Below are positions 25,369 through 34,441 of a stretch of 64,000 nucleotides of DNA, piece by piece. A model generated the notes under the pieces. The model saw only the letters and a list, made by a program, of their open reading frames with translations, did no database searches and was not told the origin of the DNA. The position numbers and the translations under genes were made by a program. Within the stretch, counting starts at the first letter, position 1; each line of letters begins with the position of its first letter. This DNA is from Paracrocinitomix sp039939375 (GTDB lineage Bacteria > Bacteroidota > Bacteroidia > Flavobacteriales_D > Crocinitomicaceae). The stretch spans positions 682,001 to 746,000 of the forward strand of contig JBDVJO010000011.1 of the NCBI GenBank assembly GCA_039939375.1, written 5' to 3'.

Positions 25369-25563
25369 ATGAAAAATGAATTATCTACAAGAGAAAAAGA
25401 GGTTGTAAAAGAACTTAGTTTGGGTAAAAGCAATGAAGAAATTGCTAAATCACTTTGTGTCTCAATCAATACGGTGAAAACTCATTTAAGTAGATCGTGT
25501 AAAAAAACGAAAGCTAAAAACAGAACAGAATTAGTCGTAAAATATTTAAATAAAGAATTATGA
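25369..25563 (+). CDS. Solo LuxR-type HTH protein
   Basis: A 64-residue protein made up of little more than a LuxR/GerE DNA-binding domain: 'LSTREKEVVKELSLGKSNEEIAKSLCVSINTVKTHLSR'. It is clearly related to the C-terminal domain of the membrane regulator at 22373-23953. I chose ATG 25369 (MKNELSTR) because it matches the normal domain boundary; the longer frame from 25342 would overlap the upstream gene. Its stop overlaps the next start (ATGA at 25560-25563). With no sensor domain, it must be controlled by expression level or a partner protein. Confidence 0.82.
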   Translation: MKNELSTREKEVVKELSLGKSNEEIAKSLCVSINTVKTHLSRSCKKTKAKNRTELVVKYLNKEL

Positions 25564-26432
25564 AAAACTTTAAAAGTGTACTCGTAGGATTAACATTTAT
25601 CTTACCGTTGAATTCATTTCAACAAGTAAAAGTAGAATTGTTAGACGTGTTTGCGGCCCCTGAACTGGTGAGCTCATCAACAGAAAAAGCACAGCATGTA
25701 ATAGAAAAACCTAAAGAAGGACATAAATATTTGGTGGTTATCGCCAAGATTTCTAGTTCAAATGGGGAAGACGGCAAGATAGAAGAAGAGAAAGTGAATG
25801 TGTTTTCAGGAGAAGAATCTTACCCATTTGTGGCATCTTATGATGTTGAAGAGGGTCAAATAGGAGGAAGTGCCAGCGATATAAGATATGATGAGGATAC
25901 TGATTTAGAATGCATGGTTTTCATGATTCCTAATGCCGCAACACCAACAACCTTGCAACTAGATGCTCAATCAGTCACCTTAGGAAAAATAGGAACTACT
26001 TGTAAATTGGCTTCAGAAAAATATACGGGTAAAATTATTGAATCTGCTATTATTGAATCAGCTAATGAAGATGGCTATTATTCTTGGAGTGATAGAGAAG
26101 GCACAGCTTATACTCAAAACTTAAAAGCAGTAAGAGGTGGAATTGTAAAGGTTAAAGTGAGTATGACCGTGGCACAATACGCTTATGAAGAAACAAATGC
26201 CAATTTTGTTGATAGAGGCTTTGTACTTTTTACGGATAAAAATGTTGCTATTACATCTCTTGGAGCTAGCAGAGATGGTGAGAAAATAGGTCAAAATTAT
26301 AACCATAATTGTTACAAAAAAGATAATAAGGCAGTTGAGTTTTTTGTCTTTTTCGCAATAGGTGATTTAAAATTAAGTGATTTGAAAGGATACGAAATTA
26401 CGTACAAAGGCACTTCTATTGGAAAACTATAA
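25560..26432 (+). CDS. Exported protein, unknown
   Basis: A 290-residue protein with an N-terminal hydrophobic stretch (MKNFKSVLVGLTFILPLNSF) that looks like a signal peptide. Residues 20-140 form an apparent beta-sandwich with 'YLVVIAKISSSNGEDG' resembling domains of extracellular lipoproteins. The rest has no recognised motif. Its ATG overlaps the stop of the solo LuxR gene by 4 bases, so expression is coupled. A strong terminator follows. Confidence 0.7.
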   Translation: MKNFKSVLVGLTFILPLNSFQQVKVELLDVFAAPELVSSSTEKAQHVIEKPKEGHKYLVVIAKISSSNGEDGKIEEEKVNVFSGEESYPFVASYDVEEGQIGGSASDIRYDEDTDLECMVFMIPNAATPTTLQLDAQSVTLGKIGTTCKLASEKYTGKIIESAIIESANEDGYYSWSDREGTAYTQNLKAVRGGIVKVKVSMTVAQYAYEETNANFVDRGFVLFTDKNVAITSLGASRDGEKIGQNYNHNCYKKDNKAVEFFVFFAIGDLKLSDLKGYEITYKGTSIGKL

Positions 26433-26451
26433 GTAAACCCAAAATAAAATG

Positions 26452-26486
26452 AAAAAGGGGAAGAACATTGCGTTCTTCCCCTTTTT
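26452..26486. terminator. Bidirectional intrinsic terminator
   Basis: Perfect 15-base arms (26452-26466 and 26472-26486) around ATTGC, with A5 at one end and T7 at the other. It serves the plus-strand operon ending at 26432 and the minus-strand gene whose stop codon begins at 26489, directly at the T-run. Confidence 0.92.
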
Positions 26487-26768
26487 TTATCTAAACATCC
26501 AAAACGGAAAAGTCAAAAGCGTACCCATGAGTAGGCCAGTTAAAGACAGCCAGAAAAAGGCCTTCCTGATTCGCTCGGTACTTCCGTAAACATTCAACAC
26601 TTTTTGAATTAAGAGTAAAACTAATGTGCTACCAAAAATTAAAGGTGCTGCATAAAATGATTGATAATCTGTTTCACCTGTAAATACTAATTGTCCAAGG
26701 ACAAATAGAATAAAAATTGATCCAGTAACTAATAAACTGAACTGTCTGTTTGCTAATTTATTTTTCAT
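26487..26768 (-). CDS. Three-helix membrane protein, unknown
   Basis: A 93-residue protein with hydrophobic helices near 10-28, 37-56 and 68-90, and a basic N-terminus (MKNKLANRQ). No domain is recognised. It lies 76 bases downstream of the DUF2339 gene on the same strand, with a hairpin between, so co-transcription is uncertain. Its stop codon overlaps the T-run of a terminator. No function is proposed. Confidence 0.7.
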   Translation of the reverse strand: MKNKLANRQFSLLVTGSIFILFVLGQLVFTGETDYQSFYAAPLIFGSTLVLLLIQKVLNVYGSTERIRKAFFWLSLTGLLMGTLLTFPFWMFR

Positions 26769-26788
26769 GATGAATAGTTTTAAAAATG

Positions 26789-26819
26789 AAAGGAGCGACC
26801 TTGTTGAGGCCGCTCCTTT
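26789..26819 (-). terminator. Hairpin after the DUF2339 gene
   Basis: AAAGGAGCG (26789-26797) pairs with CGCTCCTTT (26811-26819), with a possible inner CC/GG pair. On the minus strand the stem is followed by CATTTTTAAAA, a weak T-tract, so it may be a leaky terminator. Confidence 0.55.
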
Positions 26820-26844
26820 GAAATCGATCTGTTAAACCAAAGAC

Positions 26845-29367
26845 CTATTTCAACTCAACCTCTTCATTTGCATTTGGCAGTTCGTCTGTTTTCTCAAACT
26901 CACCTTCTACAATTAAATTTTTCAGTTTCTGATACAAGAAAGAAACAACCAGTAGCAATGCTCCTAATGAAATGAAGGCTATAATTTTTCCTCCCTCTGA
27001 GATATCCTGGATATCAAAAGCAAAGAGTTTAATTAGTGTAACTCCAAATCCAACCAGTGAAAAAATTCTGATCACTCTGTCTTTCTTTCTCATGCCGTAA
27101 ATCATCATAGCAAAAGAATAAACTCCCGCCATTACGGTGTATCCTGCCACTCTAACTTTTTGATAAATCAAGTACAAATCGGCAGAAGAATTTGCCATCA
27201 GTTTACCTGCAATTAACTCTAATTCGTTACATGCAACTAATAGCCCAACTAAACTGACTATGATAAATGCAGCTGTTCCGTTTTCTTTTGATTCGATAAC
27301 TTCTGATAACAATTTATAAGCAATCAACAAAAGTCCGCCAATCATTGCAGTCAAGATGAAATGCAGAGCATAAAATCCATTTCCACTTAAACCTGAAATT
27401 GAGTCAAACACAATGTCATGTTGCAGTTCTGCGGCGTATGCGAAGTATCCTACAATTCCTAAAGATGTTAAGATAATGAAGGCAACTTTGCTAATGAAGT
27501 TGTCAGATTTTAAAGCCATAAATGCCCCTGCTCCTAAAAACAACATGTTGTACATGAAAACAATTAGCTCTTCGCCATGTCTATCTCCAAGATGCATGTG
27601 CTCAGTTAATTCAAAAATTCCGGTTAAATACGTTCCAACAAGAACAACTAACTGTAAGAATCCTTTATAGACTTTAATTGGAACATAAAAGATTTGCTCC
27701 CCGTCAACTTTCTTAAGTAAGAAAATGGTTCCTACATAAGATGCTAAAGAGAAGATTGCGGTAACGAAAGATTCGTTAAACATTACTTCGTTTCCTCCTG
27801 AGTTTGCCCAAATATGATTGAAGAACCACATTTTTAATAAGCCTAAAAATGAGATTGCCGTTACAAGTACTGAGGCATTTCTCAACACAGGCATCTTAAA
27901 TTTGGTTCCAATAAATAGTAACAACACTGCTTCAACTGACCAGTATAAAGCCATGTGATTCCCCTTCAATTGAACCATTCCAAAAATTGTTGCTAGGGTC
28001 ACCACATTACCAATCAACAAGGTTGACATGTTCTGGTCAGCACTTTTACTCAGTTTTAGTAAATATCCTACTCCTCCTAACACTGCGGCTAATGTTGCGG
28101 TAAATAATCCTTGGTATTGTGTATATCCATTAAAGCTTAAGAGATACATCATTGCTGCATAGTAAAGTGAAATAACACTTAACATTTGAATAAATTCCCA
28201 AGCATTGAACTTGATTTTGTTTTTCAAATTATAGATCATATTCATGCCTAAAAACTGAATGAAATATACCGAGCTAAAAATAAAACCGGTCATCAATTTT
28301 GTCCCGGGTACAATAGGTTCTATAATTAACCATCCACCAAAAAACAACAATGTGAAACCCAGCGACAGTTTTTGAAGAATATCCCATTTCTTGAAATAAC
28401 TCAACAGCAACATGCCCATATTTAAGATAGCGATATAGCTAAAGAATACCATGTGGTTTGCCGATTCTCCCTGAACCATAAATGGTGAAGAAAATCCTCC
28501 AATCAATGCGATAATAGCTAATTCTTTACGGTCCATTTTAACAGCAAGAATAGTCGATAGCAGAGTAATTACTGTCATGATTCCAAAGGCTTGGCTCTGG
28601 CTGAAAATATGATAATCATGATACGCAATTGAAATGGTGTAGTAGAAGATAGATAATCCACCTCCAATTAATACTGAACTAAAAGCTCTGTATTTAGTTC
28701 GTAAGAAGTAGGCGATTCCAATTAAACCTGCTCCGGTTCCAATTCCAATCATCACTCTTCCAATTTCTCCAATCCAGTTTTGATCGATAGCGTACTTCAC
28801 AAAAAATCCAATTCCGATCACCAAAATGGCAATACCAATTTTATTTAACCAGTTTTCGCCAATCAATTTTTCGTAATCTCGTGGCGCTTTTTCAGCTTTT
28901 TTAGTTGCCACAGCTTTAGATGGTGCTTTTTCTTGTTTAGGAGCACTGAAAGCCGCTTTAGCTGGAACATCTTTTTTAGGTGTTTCAATGGTAATTGGAG
29001 TTTTCTCCTCTTTTTGGTTAGGAGGATTAACCATTTCTGGTTGTTGTTCTTCTTTGATTACAGGAGGAACAATTACCTCTGGTTTTTTCTGCTCAACTTC
29101 CACTTTTGGTTTTTCTTTTGGTTGAGTTTCTTCATTTTTAGATGAAGATTTAGGGTCAATCACCTCTTTAACCGGAGATTGAATAGGGGTTACAGGAGTT
29201 GATTTGGGCCGGTCATCCGGTTCAATTCCTGCATATGTTTCAAACTCATTTTGTAGCTTGACGATTCGCTTGTTCACGACAATAAATCGTTTTTTTGTTT
29301 CAGATCTGAATCCCGTCAAAATGACAATTATTGTGATTCCCAATCCGACTATAAAAAATAGTTCCAT
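26845..29367 (-). CDS. DUF2339 polytopic membrane protein
   Basis: An 840-residue inner-membrane protein. One N-terminal helix (1-18) is followed by a coiled segment (25-45), a Lys/Pro/Glu-rich linker (50-160) and then about twenty transmembrane helices. The linker-to-membrane junction 'YEKLIGENWLNKIGIAILVIGIGFFVKYA' is the DUF2339 signature. Length and layout are normal for the family, whose function is unknown. The long charged linker is probably cytoplasmic. The last 25 residues are acidic. It stands alone, with a 190-base upstream region shared with the divergent helical protein at 29560. Confidence 0.9.
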   Translation of the reverse strand: MELFFIVGLGITIIVILTGFRSETKKRFIVVNKRIVKLQNEFETYAGIEPDDRPKSTPVTPIQSPVKEVIDPKSSSKNEETQPKEKPKVEVEQKKPEVIVPPVIKEEQQPEMVNPPNQKEEKTPITIETPKKDVPAKAAFSAPKQEKAPSKAVATKKAEKAPRDYEKLIGENWLNKIGIAILVIGIGFFVKYAIDQNWIGEIGRVMIGIGTGAGLIGIAYFLRTKYRAFSSVLIGGGLSIFYYTISIAYHDYHIFSQSQAFGIMTVITLLSTILAVKMDRKELAIIALIGGFSSPFMVQGESANHMVFFSYIAILNMGMLLLSYFKKWDILQKLSLGFTLLFFGGWLIIEPIVPGTKLMTGFIFSSVYFIQFLGMNMIYNLKNKIKFNAWEFIQMLSVISLYYAAMMYLLSFNGYTQYQGLFTATLAAVLGGVGYLLKLSKSADQNMSTLLIGNVVTLATIFGMVQLKGNHMALYWSVEAVLLLFIGTKFKMPVLRNASVLVTAISFLGLLKMWFFNHIWANSGGNEVMFNESFVTAIFSLASYVGTIFLLKKVDGEQIFYVPIKVYKGFLQLVVLVGTYLTGIFELTEHMHLGDRHGEELIVFMYNMLFLGAGAFMALKSDNFISKVAFIILTSLGIVGYFAYAAELQHDIVFDSISGLSGNGFYALHFILTAMIGGLLLIAYKLLSEVIESKENGTAAFIIVSLVGLLVACNELELIAGKLMANSSADLYLIYQKVRVAGYTVMAGVYSFAMMIYGMRKKDRVIRIFSLVGFGVTLIKLFAFDIQDISEGGKIIAFISLGALLLVVSFLYQKLKNLIVEGEFEKTDELPNANEEVELK

Positions 29368-29483
29368 AATGTTGAGTTTTTGCTGATTGATGCTGCGGTT
29401 AGTTTAAAGCATCAGCCAGCGGTTTATGAGGTCAAACTTAGAGGCAATTCAAACTTCAAACTACTCAGTTTTTTAAAAAAACG

Positions 29484-29538
29484 TATATTTGATTATGTAG
29501 ATAAATTATTTATAACACCCGTAAATAAGGTGTCATAA
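29484..29538 (+). promoter_or_regulatory. Promoter box and palindrome before the gene at 29560
   Basis: TATATTTG (29484-29491) fits TAnnTTTG. Downstream in the would-be 5' leader, TTATAACACC (29510-29519) is complementary at 9 of 10 positions to GGTGTCATAA (29529-29538), forming either an operator or an RNA hairpin 22 bases before the ATG. Confidence 0.45.
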
Positions 29539-29559
29539 CTTGTAAAAACGTATTTTTAA

Positions 29560-31080
29560 ATGGATCCAATTCAAGCGATTGTAAAATCATTTTCTTTAGA
29601 AGAGCACAAAGATTTTCGCCAATTCATTCAACGGAAAAAGCAAAAAGGGAAACGCAAAGATCTTCAGCTCTATGATTTTTTCTACGAAGCAAATCAACCT
29701 GAGAAAAGTGAAATTCTTGCACATTTATACGATTCTGAATCTGCGGCCGCTAAGAATGCTTATCATACTATCCGTAAAAGATTACAAAAAGAGATTAACG
29801 ATTTTCTTTATCTCAAGAGGGTTGAACAAGACTTGAGTAAAACTGCTGAGGTACATAAATCATTGATTCTCGTCCAACACTTGCTTGAGCACCGATTGTT
29901 CAAATTGGCTTGGAAGCATCTCAACAAAGCTGAGAAAATCGCGCTAGAATCTGAGTATAATCAAGAATTGGTACTCATATATAATCTGCAAATTCAATAT
30001 TACAGTCCGGCGTTTGCTACAAAATCAGTGAATGAAATTGTTGCTAATCGTATAAAAGCGAACGCACTTTATCAAGAAGATGAAAACCTGAAGATCATTG
30101 GGAGTCTCGTGAAACAAGAGTTAGAGCGAATCATAAAAGAAGGTGAGGATATTGATTTGCAAAGGTTAACTGATCAATTGATTCGTCAATTTGAATTAGA
30201 AAATGCATTATTTAATCGGCCAAAATTGCTCTTCAATTTTGTGTTCTTGACAAGAACAGTTTTTCTCGGTAAGAAAGACTATAAGTCAATTGAAGGTTTT
30301 TTGCTGAACAGTTTTAAAAAGTTGAAACGAACAGAGTATTTAGAGAAAAACAAGGCCGATTATTTAAAGATCTTGTACGCTTGTAGCCATACTCTTTACC
30401 GAAATAAAAAATTTTCTGAAGCCATCCAGTATTTAGAAGAAATGGAGTCTGTTTTAGATGAGGTAACGAAAGGAATCTATAAAGAATACTTTCCAAAATA
30501 TTTATTGTTGTATTCGGCTTGTGAGAATTTTAGAGGTCAGCTTGATTTTTCAATTGAACTGCTCGAGCAAACTTTAGAGATTGATTATCTCCAAAAAGTT
30601 GATTTTTTGAATGGTACTTTGAACTTAGCGGTTTATTATTTTGAAAAAGAGAACTTCAAAAAAGCGAATCAAGTGCTCATGAATATCGGACACACCGATA
30701 ATTGGTTGGAAAAAAACATGGGCGTAGAATGGCGACTAAAAAAGCATATCATTGAAAGCATTTTTCAGTTTGAGTTGGGTAATCCTGACTTGTCTTTTGA
30801 TAGAATCACTTCAATTGAACGAGCATTTCCTGCGTTATTAAAGACATCTAAATATCAAAAAGTTACCGTGTTTTTAGCCTTATTGAAAAAGGTAGTCAAC
30901 AATCCCACAATTGCACAATCAAATGATTTTCTAAAACAGGTTGAAGGATCATTTGACTGGGTGGGTGCTGCAAATGAAGATTTGCAAGAAATGAGTTACT
31001 ACGCTTGGCTAAAGTCAAAAATGCAAGGGAAAAAGTTTTATGAAGTCCTCCTTGAATTAATGCAATTAGATGACAGCTAA
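29560..31080 (+). CDS. All-helical TPR-like cytoplasmic protein, unknown
   Basis: A 506-residue soluble protein with no signal peptide or membrane helix. Almost the whole chain is predicted by eye as helix pairs, like degenerate TPRs ('LARKW', 'ALYQEDENLKIIGSLVKQELERI', 'FSEAIQYLEEMESVLDEV'). The N-terminal 80 residues ('EEHKDFRQFIQRKKQKGKRKDLQLYDFFYEA') are basic and may be a small separate domain. I do not recognise a named family. A palindrome and promoter box precede it, so it may be regulated. A scaffold or regulatory role is only a guess. Confidence 0.75.
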   Translation: MDPIQAIVKSFSLEEHKDFRQFIQRKKQKGKRKDLQLYDFFYEANQPEKSEILAHLYDSESAAAKNAYHTIRKRLQKEINDFLYLKRVEQDLSKTAEVHKSLILVQHLLEHRLFKLAWKHLNKAEKIALESEYNQELVLIYNLQIQYYSPAFATKSVNEIVANRIKANALYQEDENLKIIGSLVKQELERIIKEGEDIDLQRLTDQLIRQFELENALFNRPKLLFNFVFLTRTVFLGKKDYKSIEGFLLNSFKKLKRTEYLEKNKADYLKILYACSHTLYRNKKFSEAIQYLEEMESVLDEVTKGIYKEYFPKYLLLYSACENFRGQLDFSIELLEQTLEIDYLQKVDFLNGTLNLAVYYFEKENFKKANQVLMNIGHTDNWLEKNMGVEWRLKKHIIESIFQFELGNPDLSFDRITSIERAFPALLKTSKYQKVTVFLALLKKVVNNPTIAQSNDFLKQVEGSFDWVGAANEDLQEMSYYAWLKSKMQGKKFYEVLLELMQLDDS

Positions 31081-31093
31081 ATAGCTAGTTTGA

Positions 31094-31495
31094 TTATTTT
31101 ACCCAAACAGTCTCGCCTTGCGATTTCTTTGGTTTTAAAGTCATGATGGTTCCTATTATTTCTTGAAGATCTATTCCAACCTCCTCCATTTCTAAATCAT
31201 CCTCTTCAAAGTGCCAAATAATTTGCACTTCACGGTTCTTTGATTCCTGCTTCAGTTTATTTAGAATTTTATAAATGATGCTAGAGGTTGATGTGTTGTA
31301 GTATTCAATTTCTAAATCAACTTGAAATTTTTGAGGAGCTGAAGCACTCAATTTATCGATCCATTCAAGAACTGGAGTGAAAAATTCACGCGCATTTTCA
31401 GGCAAACTTTTGCCACTTAGTAATAAAGTACCTTCAGCCATGTTCCCATAAACCTTCAGTGATTTGGAAGTCTCTTTAATGTCAATTACGTTCAT
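31094..31495 (-). CDS. SiaC-like (DUF1987) regulatory protein
   Basis: A 133-residue cytoplasmic protein. 'TLLLSGKSLPENAREFFTPVLEWIDKL' and 'DLEIEYYNTSTSSIIYKILNKL' match the DUF1987/SiaC family; the Thr/Ser in the 'NTSTSS' stretch is the place where SiaC is phosphorylated in Pseudomonas, controlling a diguanylate cyclase. No SiaA/SiaB phosphatase-kinase partner is adjacent, so the link to c-di-GMP is by family only. I chose ATG 31495 (MNVIDIK), which gives the normal family length. A longer frame to 31630 adds 45 unlikely residues from the intergenic region. Confidence 0.85.
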   Translation of the reverse strand: MNVIDIKETSKSLKVYGNMAEGTLLLSGKSLPENAREFFTPVLEWIDKLSASAPQKFQVDLEIEYYNTSTSSIIYKILNKLKQESKNREVQIIWHFEEDDLEMEEVGIDLQEIIGTIMTLKPKKSQGETVWVK

Positions 31496-31716
31496 AATTT
31501 TTCTTGAATGAGTTAAGCTAATCAGAATTATTTTAAACTGTATTCGGTAGTATAAATTATTATCAATTTTTCGATAGTCTGCACAAATGATAGGTTGAAC
31601 AAAAATAATTTTTACTTTCTGATCGTTCATCTATGTTGTTTGATGCAAGTAAGGATTAATGATGAAAACAATAGTTAGAGCTAATTTTCGTTCAACTTAA
31701 AAACCAATTTCTTTAA

Positions 31717-32376
31717 ATGAAGTATTGCTTGATTTTCTTTTTACTCTTATCTTTTTCAGCGGAGTCGCAGTCACTTGTGTATTCACCCAGCCAGAAATTA
31801 GAAAAAGTGGTGGACTGGAGTTATTATGATGCAGATATAATGTATCTCACTAATAAATCATCTAAATCCTTGTCTTTACGGTTTGAATTGATCGAAAATA
31901 CGCTAGAATCAGAATGGTCAGCTGCATTTTGTACGAACATACAATGTTATAATAATATTCCCAGTCAAGGCGATTTAGGAACTCTTTCACCAGATGAACA
32001 GGCCTATTTTCAGTTTAATTTTGGAGCGAATAGTGTGTCTGGAGAAGGTCACGTAAAAATATTAGTTACAAGTGAGATTGACCTGAGTATTCATGACACC
32101 CTAACTTTTAAATATACCGTGACTGAATCAGGAGGGATAGCCGCAGGGCCATGGGCCAAAGTAAATTACTACAGTGGTGCCTTAACTGTGTTATTAGAGA
32201 ATCCAACAATTGAAACTAGTGTTAAGGTTTTCAATGTGAACGGGAGTGAATTGTTAAACGAAGAACTCGGTGCTATTACCTCTTTTAACCTTAGAAAACA
32301 CCCTGCTGGCGTTTATTTCGTTAGGGTTTCTGATGCCAATGGCAGAGTTTTGAAAGAAAAAATTATTCACATTTAG
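31717..32376 (+). CDS. Secreted protein with T9SS type A sorting domain
   Basis: A 219-residue protein with a signal peptide (about 1-17, FSAESQ). The middle is a beta-rich domain without a recognised family. The last 75 residues ('VKVFNVNGSELLNEELGAITSFNLRKHPAGVYFVRVSDANGRVLKEKIIHI') are a type IX secretion C-terminal sorting domain of type A, so the protein should cross the outer membrane and be anchored or released. It is one of four T9SS substrates in this window. It is followed by dxs with a separate promoter, and a CTGAAG/CTTCAG hairpin lies between them without a T-tract. Confidence 0.82.
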   Translation: MKYCLIFFLLLSFSAESQSLVYSPSQKLEKVVDWSYYDADIMYLTNKSSKSLSLRFELIENTLESEWSAAFCTNIQCYNNIPSQGDLGTLSPDEQAYFQFNFGANSVSGEGHVKILVTSEIDLSIHDTLTFKYTVTESGGIAAGPWAKVNYYSGALTVLLENPTIETSVKVFNVNGSELLNEELGAITSFNLRKHPAGVYFVRVSDANGRVLKEKIIHI

Positions 32377-32455
32377 TTCGTGTTTTCTGAAGGTTATCTT
32401 CAGGCATGCTACCAATTAGACCGAACAAAAGAATAAATCAAACGTTCACATTTCG

Positions 32456-32463
32456 TACATTTG
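32456..32463 (+). promoter_or_regulatory. dxs promoter -7 box TACATTTG
   Basis: A perfect TAnnTTTG match ending 8 bases before the chosen dxs ATG at 32472. Transcription would start within about three bases of the start codon, so the mRNA is nearly leaderless, and the longer frame from 32406 is excluded. Confidence 0.5.
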
Positions 32464-32471
32464 TTATTGAC

Positions 32472-34418
32472 ATGTCCGAATACAAAGCTGGTCCGCTTTT
32501 AAGTCAAGTAGATATTCCTGCTGATTTAAGAGCTAAAATGAACATTGAACAATTGCCTCAAATCTCTGATGAGTTGAGACAATATATTATTGATGTTATT
32601 TCTGAAATCGGAAATTCTCATTTTGGAGCAAGCTTAGGTGTGGTTGAACTCACAGTTGCATTGCACTATGTTTTCAATACTCCTCATGATCAGCTCATTT
32701 GGGATGTAGGGCATCAAGCTTACGGTCACAAAATTCTTACAGGCAGACGCGAGCAATTTGAAACGAACAGGCAAAAAGGAGGAATCTCAGGTTTCCCTAA
32801 ACGTTCTGAAAGTGAATATGACGCGTTTGGAGTTGGGCATTCTTCAACCTCTATCTCAGCAGCTTTAGGAATGGCTATTGCAAGCCAGGTAAAGAAAGAT
32901 GATCGAAATCACATTGCTGTAATTGGAGACGGAGCAATGACCGCAGGATTGGCTTTTGAAGGATTGAATCATGCCGGATCAGTAAAAGACATGAATTTAT
33001 TGGTTGTGCTCAATGACAACTGCATGTCTATCGACCCGAATGTTGGTGCGTTAAGAGATTATTTAACGGATATCACCACTTCACATACATACAACAAAGT
33101 AAAAGATGATGTTTGGAAATTGCTTGGAGCCGTTTCAAAGTTTGGACCCAACGCACAGGCCATTGCTTCTAAAATTTCAAATGCTTTAAAAGGTTCGCTA
33201 TTGAGAGATTCAAACTATTTTGAATCCTTGAATTTCAGATACTTCGGTCCTGTTGATGGGCACGATACAATTGCCATGGTTAAAATCATGGAAGATTTAA
33301 AAGACATTCCCGGACCAAAAATATTGCACGTGCTCACTAAAAAAGGGCATGGTTATGAGCCAGCTGAAAAAGGGGATGCAACACAATGGCATTCTCCAGG
33401 AATCTTCAATAAAGAGACAGGTGAAATTGTAAAAATTATTCCAACTTCACCTGAGCCGCCAAAATACCAAGAAGTTTTTGGACATTCTATCGTTGAGTTG
33501 GCTGAGAAAAATGATAAAATTATGGGGATTACCCCTGCCATGCCTACGGGTTCGTCATTGAATATTATGATGAAGGCTATGCCAGATAGAGCATTTGATG
33601 TAGGAATTGCTGAACAGCACGCAGTAACATTTTCTGCTGGTCTTGCAACACAAGGAATGGTGCCTTTTTGTAATATCTATTCTTCGTTCATGCAAAGAGC
33701 CTATGATCAGGTAATTCATGATGTGGCCTTACAGAATTTAAATGTTGTTTTTTGTTTAGATAGAGCTGGTTTAGTTGGCGCTGATGGAGCAACGCATCAC
33801 GGAGCTTATGACTTGGCTTATATGCGTTCAATTCCAAATATGACCGTTGCTGCTCCTATGAATGAAGAAGAGTTGCGTGATTTAATGTATACTGCACAAT
33901 TAGAAGATAAAGGACCTTTTTCTATTCGTTATCCAAGAGGTAAAGGAGAAATGGTGAACTGGAAAACGCCTTTCAAAGAATTAAAAATTGGGCAAGGAAG
34001 AAAGTTGCAAAACGGTTCTGATATTGCTTTTATTACAATCGGAACGATAGGGAATAAAACAACAAAGGCAATAGAACAACTTAAAGAGAACGGTATTTCT
34101 GCTGCTCATTATGATATGCGTTTTATCAAACCAATTGATGAACTGTTACTGCATGAAATCTTTGGAAAATTTGATAAAGTAATCACAGTAGAAGACGGTT
34201 GCCTACAAGGCGGAATGGGTTCTGCCGTGCTAGAATTTATGGCAGATAACAATTATCACGCGAAAGTCGTTCGACTAGGTATTCCGGATAAGTTTATTGA
34301 TCACGGAACACAAGATGAGCTTTACGCAGATTGTTTTTATGACCTTGCTGCTCAAATAAAATCAGCTGAAAAGTTGATGGATGGAATTATCCTTAAGGCA
34401 TCTTCTTTGGTAGGATAA
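32472..34418 (+). CDS. dxs: 1-deoxy-D-xylulose-5-phosphate synthase
   Basis: A 648-residue thiamine-diphosphate enzyme that condenses pyruvate and glyceraldehyde 3-phosphate, the first step of the MEP isoprenoid pathway, in the cytoplasm. The TPP/Mg motif is 'VIGDGAMTAGLAFEGLNHAG...NDN' in the N-terminal domain. The catalytic Glu and active-site His are in 'FDVGIAEQHAVTFSAGLA', followed by the transketolase-type pyrimidine domain and the C-terminal 'VITVEDGCLQGGMGSAV'. I start it at MSEYKAG (32472) because a promoter box lies directly in front and an upstream in-frame ATG adds 22 non-family residues. It is close to the next lipoprotein gene. Confidence 0.95.
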   Translation: MSEYKAGPLLSQVDIPADLRAKMNIEQLPQISDELRQYIIDVISEIGNSHFGASLGVVELTVALHYVFNTPHDQLIWDVGHQAYGHKILTGRREQFETNRQKGGISGFPKRSESEYDAFGVGHSSTSISAALGMAIASQVKKDDRNHIAVIGDGAMTAGLAFEGLNHAGSVKDMNLLVVLNDNCMSIDPNVGALRDYLTDITTSHTYNKVKDDVWKLLGAVSKFGPNAQAIASKISNALKGSLLRDSNYFESLNFRYFGPVDGHDTIAMVKIMEDLKDIPGPKILHVLTKKGHGYEPAEKGDATQWHSPGIFNKETGEIVKIIPTSPEPPKYQEVFGHSIVELAEKNDKIMGITPAMPTGSSLNIMMKAMPDRAFDVGIAEQHAVTFSAGLATQGMVPFCNIYSSFMQRAYDQVIHDVALQNLNVVFCLDRAGLVGADGATHHGAYDLAYMRSIPNMTVAAPMNEEELRDLMYTAQLEDKGPFSIRYPRGKGEMVNWKTPFKELKIGQGRKLQNGSDIAFITIGTIGNKTTKAIEQLKENGISAAHYDMRFIKPIDELLLHEIFGKFDKVITVEDGCLQGGMGSAVLEFMADNNYHAKVVRLGIPDKFIDHGTQDELYADCFYDLAAQIKSAEKLMDGIILKASSLVG

Positions 34419-34441
34419 AAAAAGCGACTACTTTTAACCTC

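Noticed and set aside
31496..31630. Longer SiaC-like frame starting at 31630
   Set aside because: The first 45 residues do not fit the family, which normally starts as at 31495.
32406..32471. Upstream ATG for dxs
   Set aside because: The promoter box lies between this codon and 32472, and the extra 22 residues are not part of the family.
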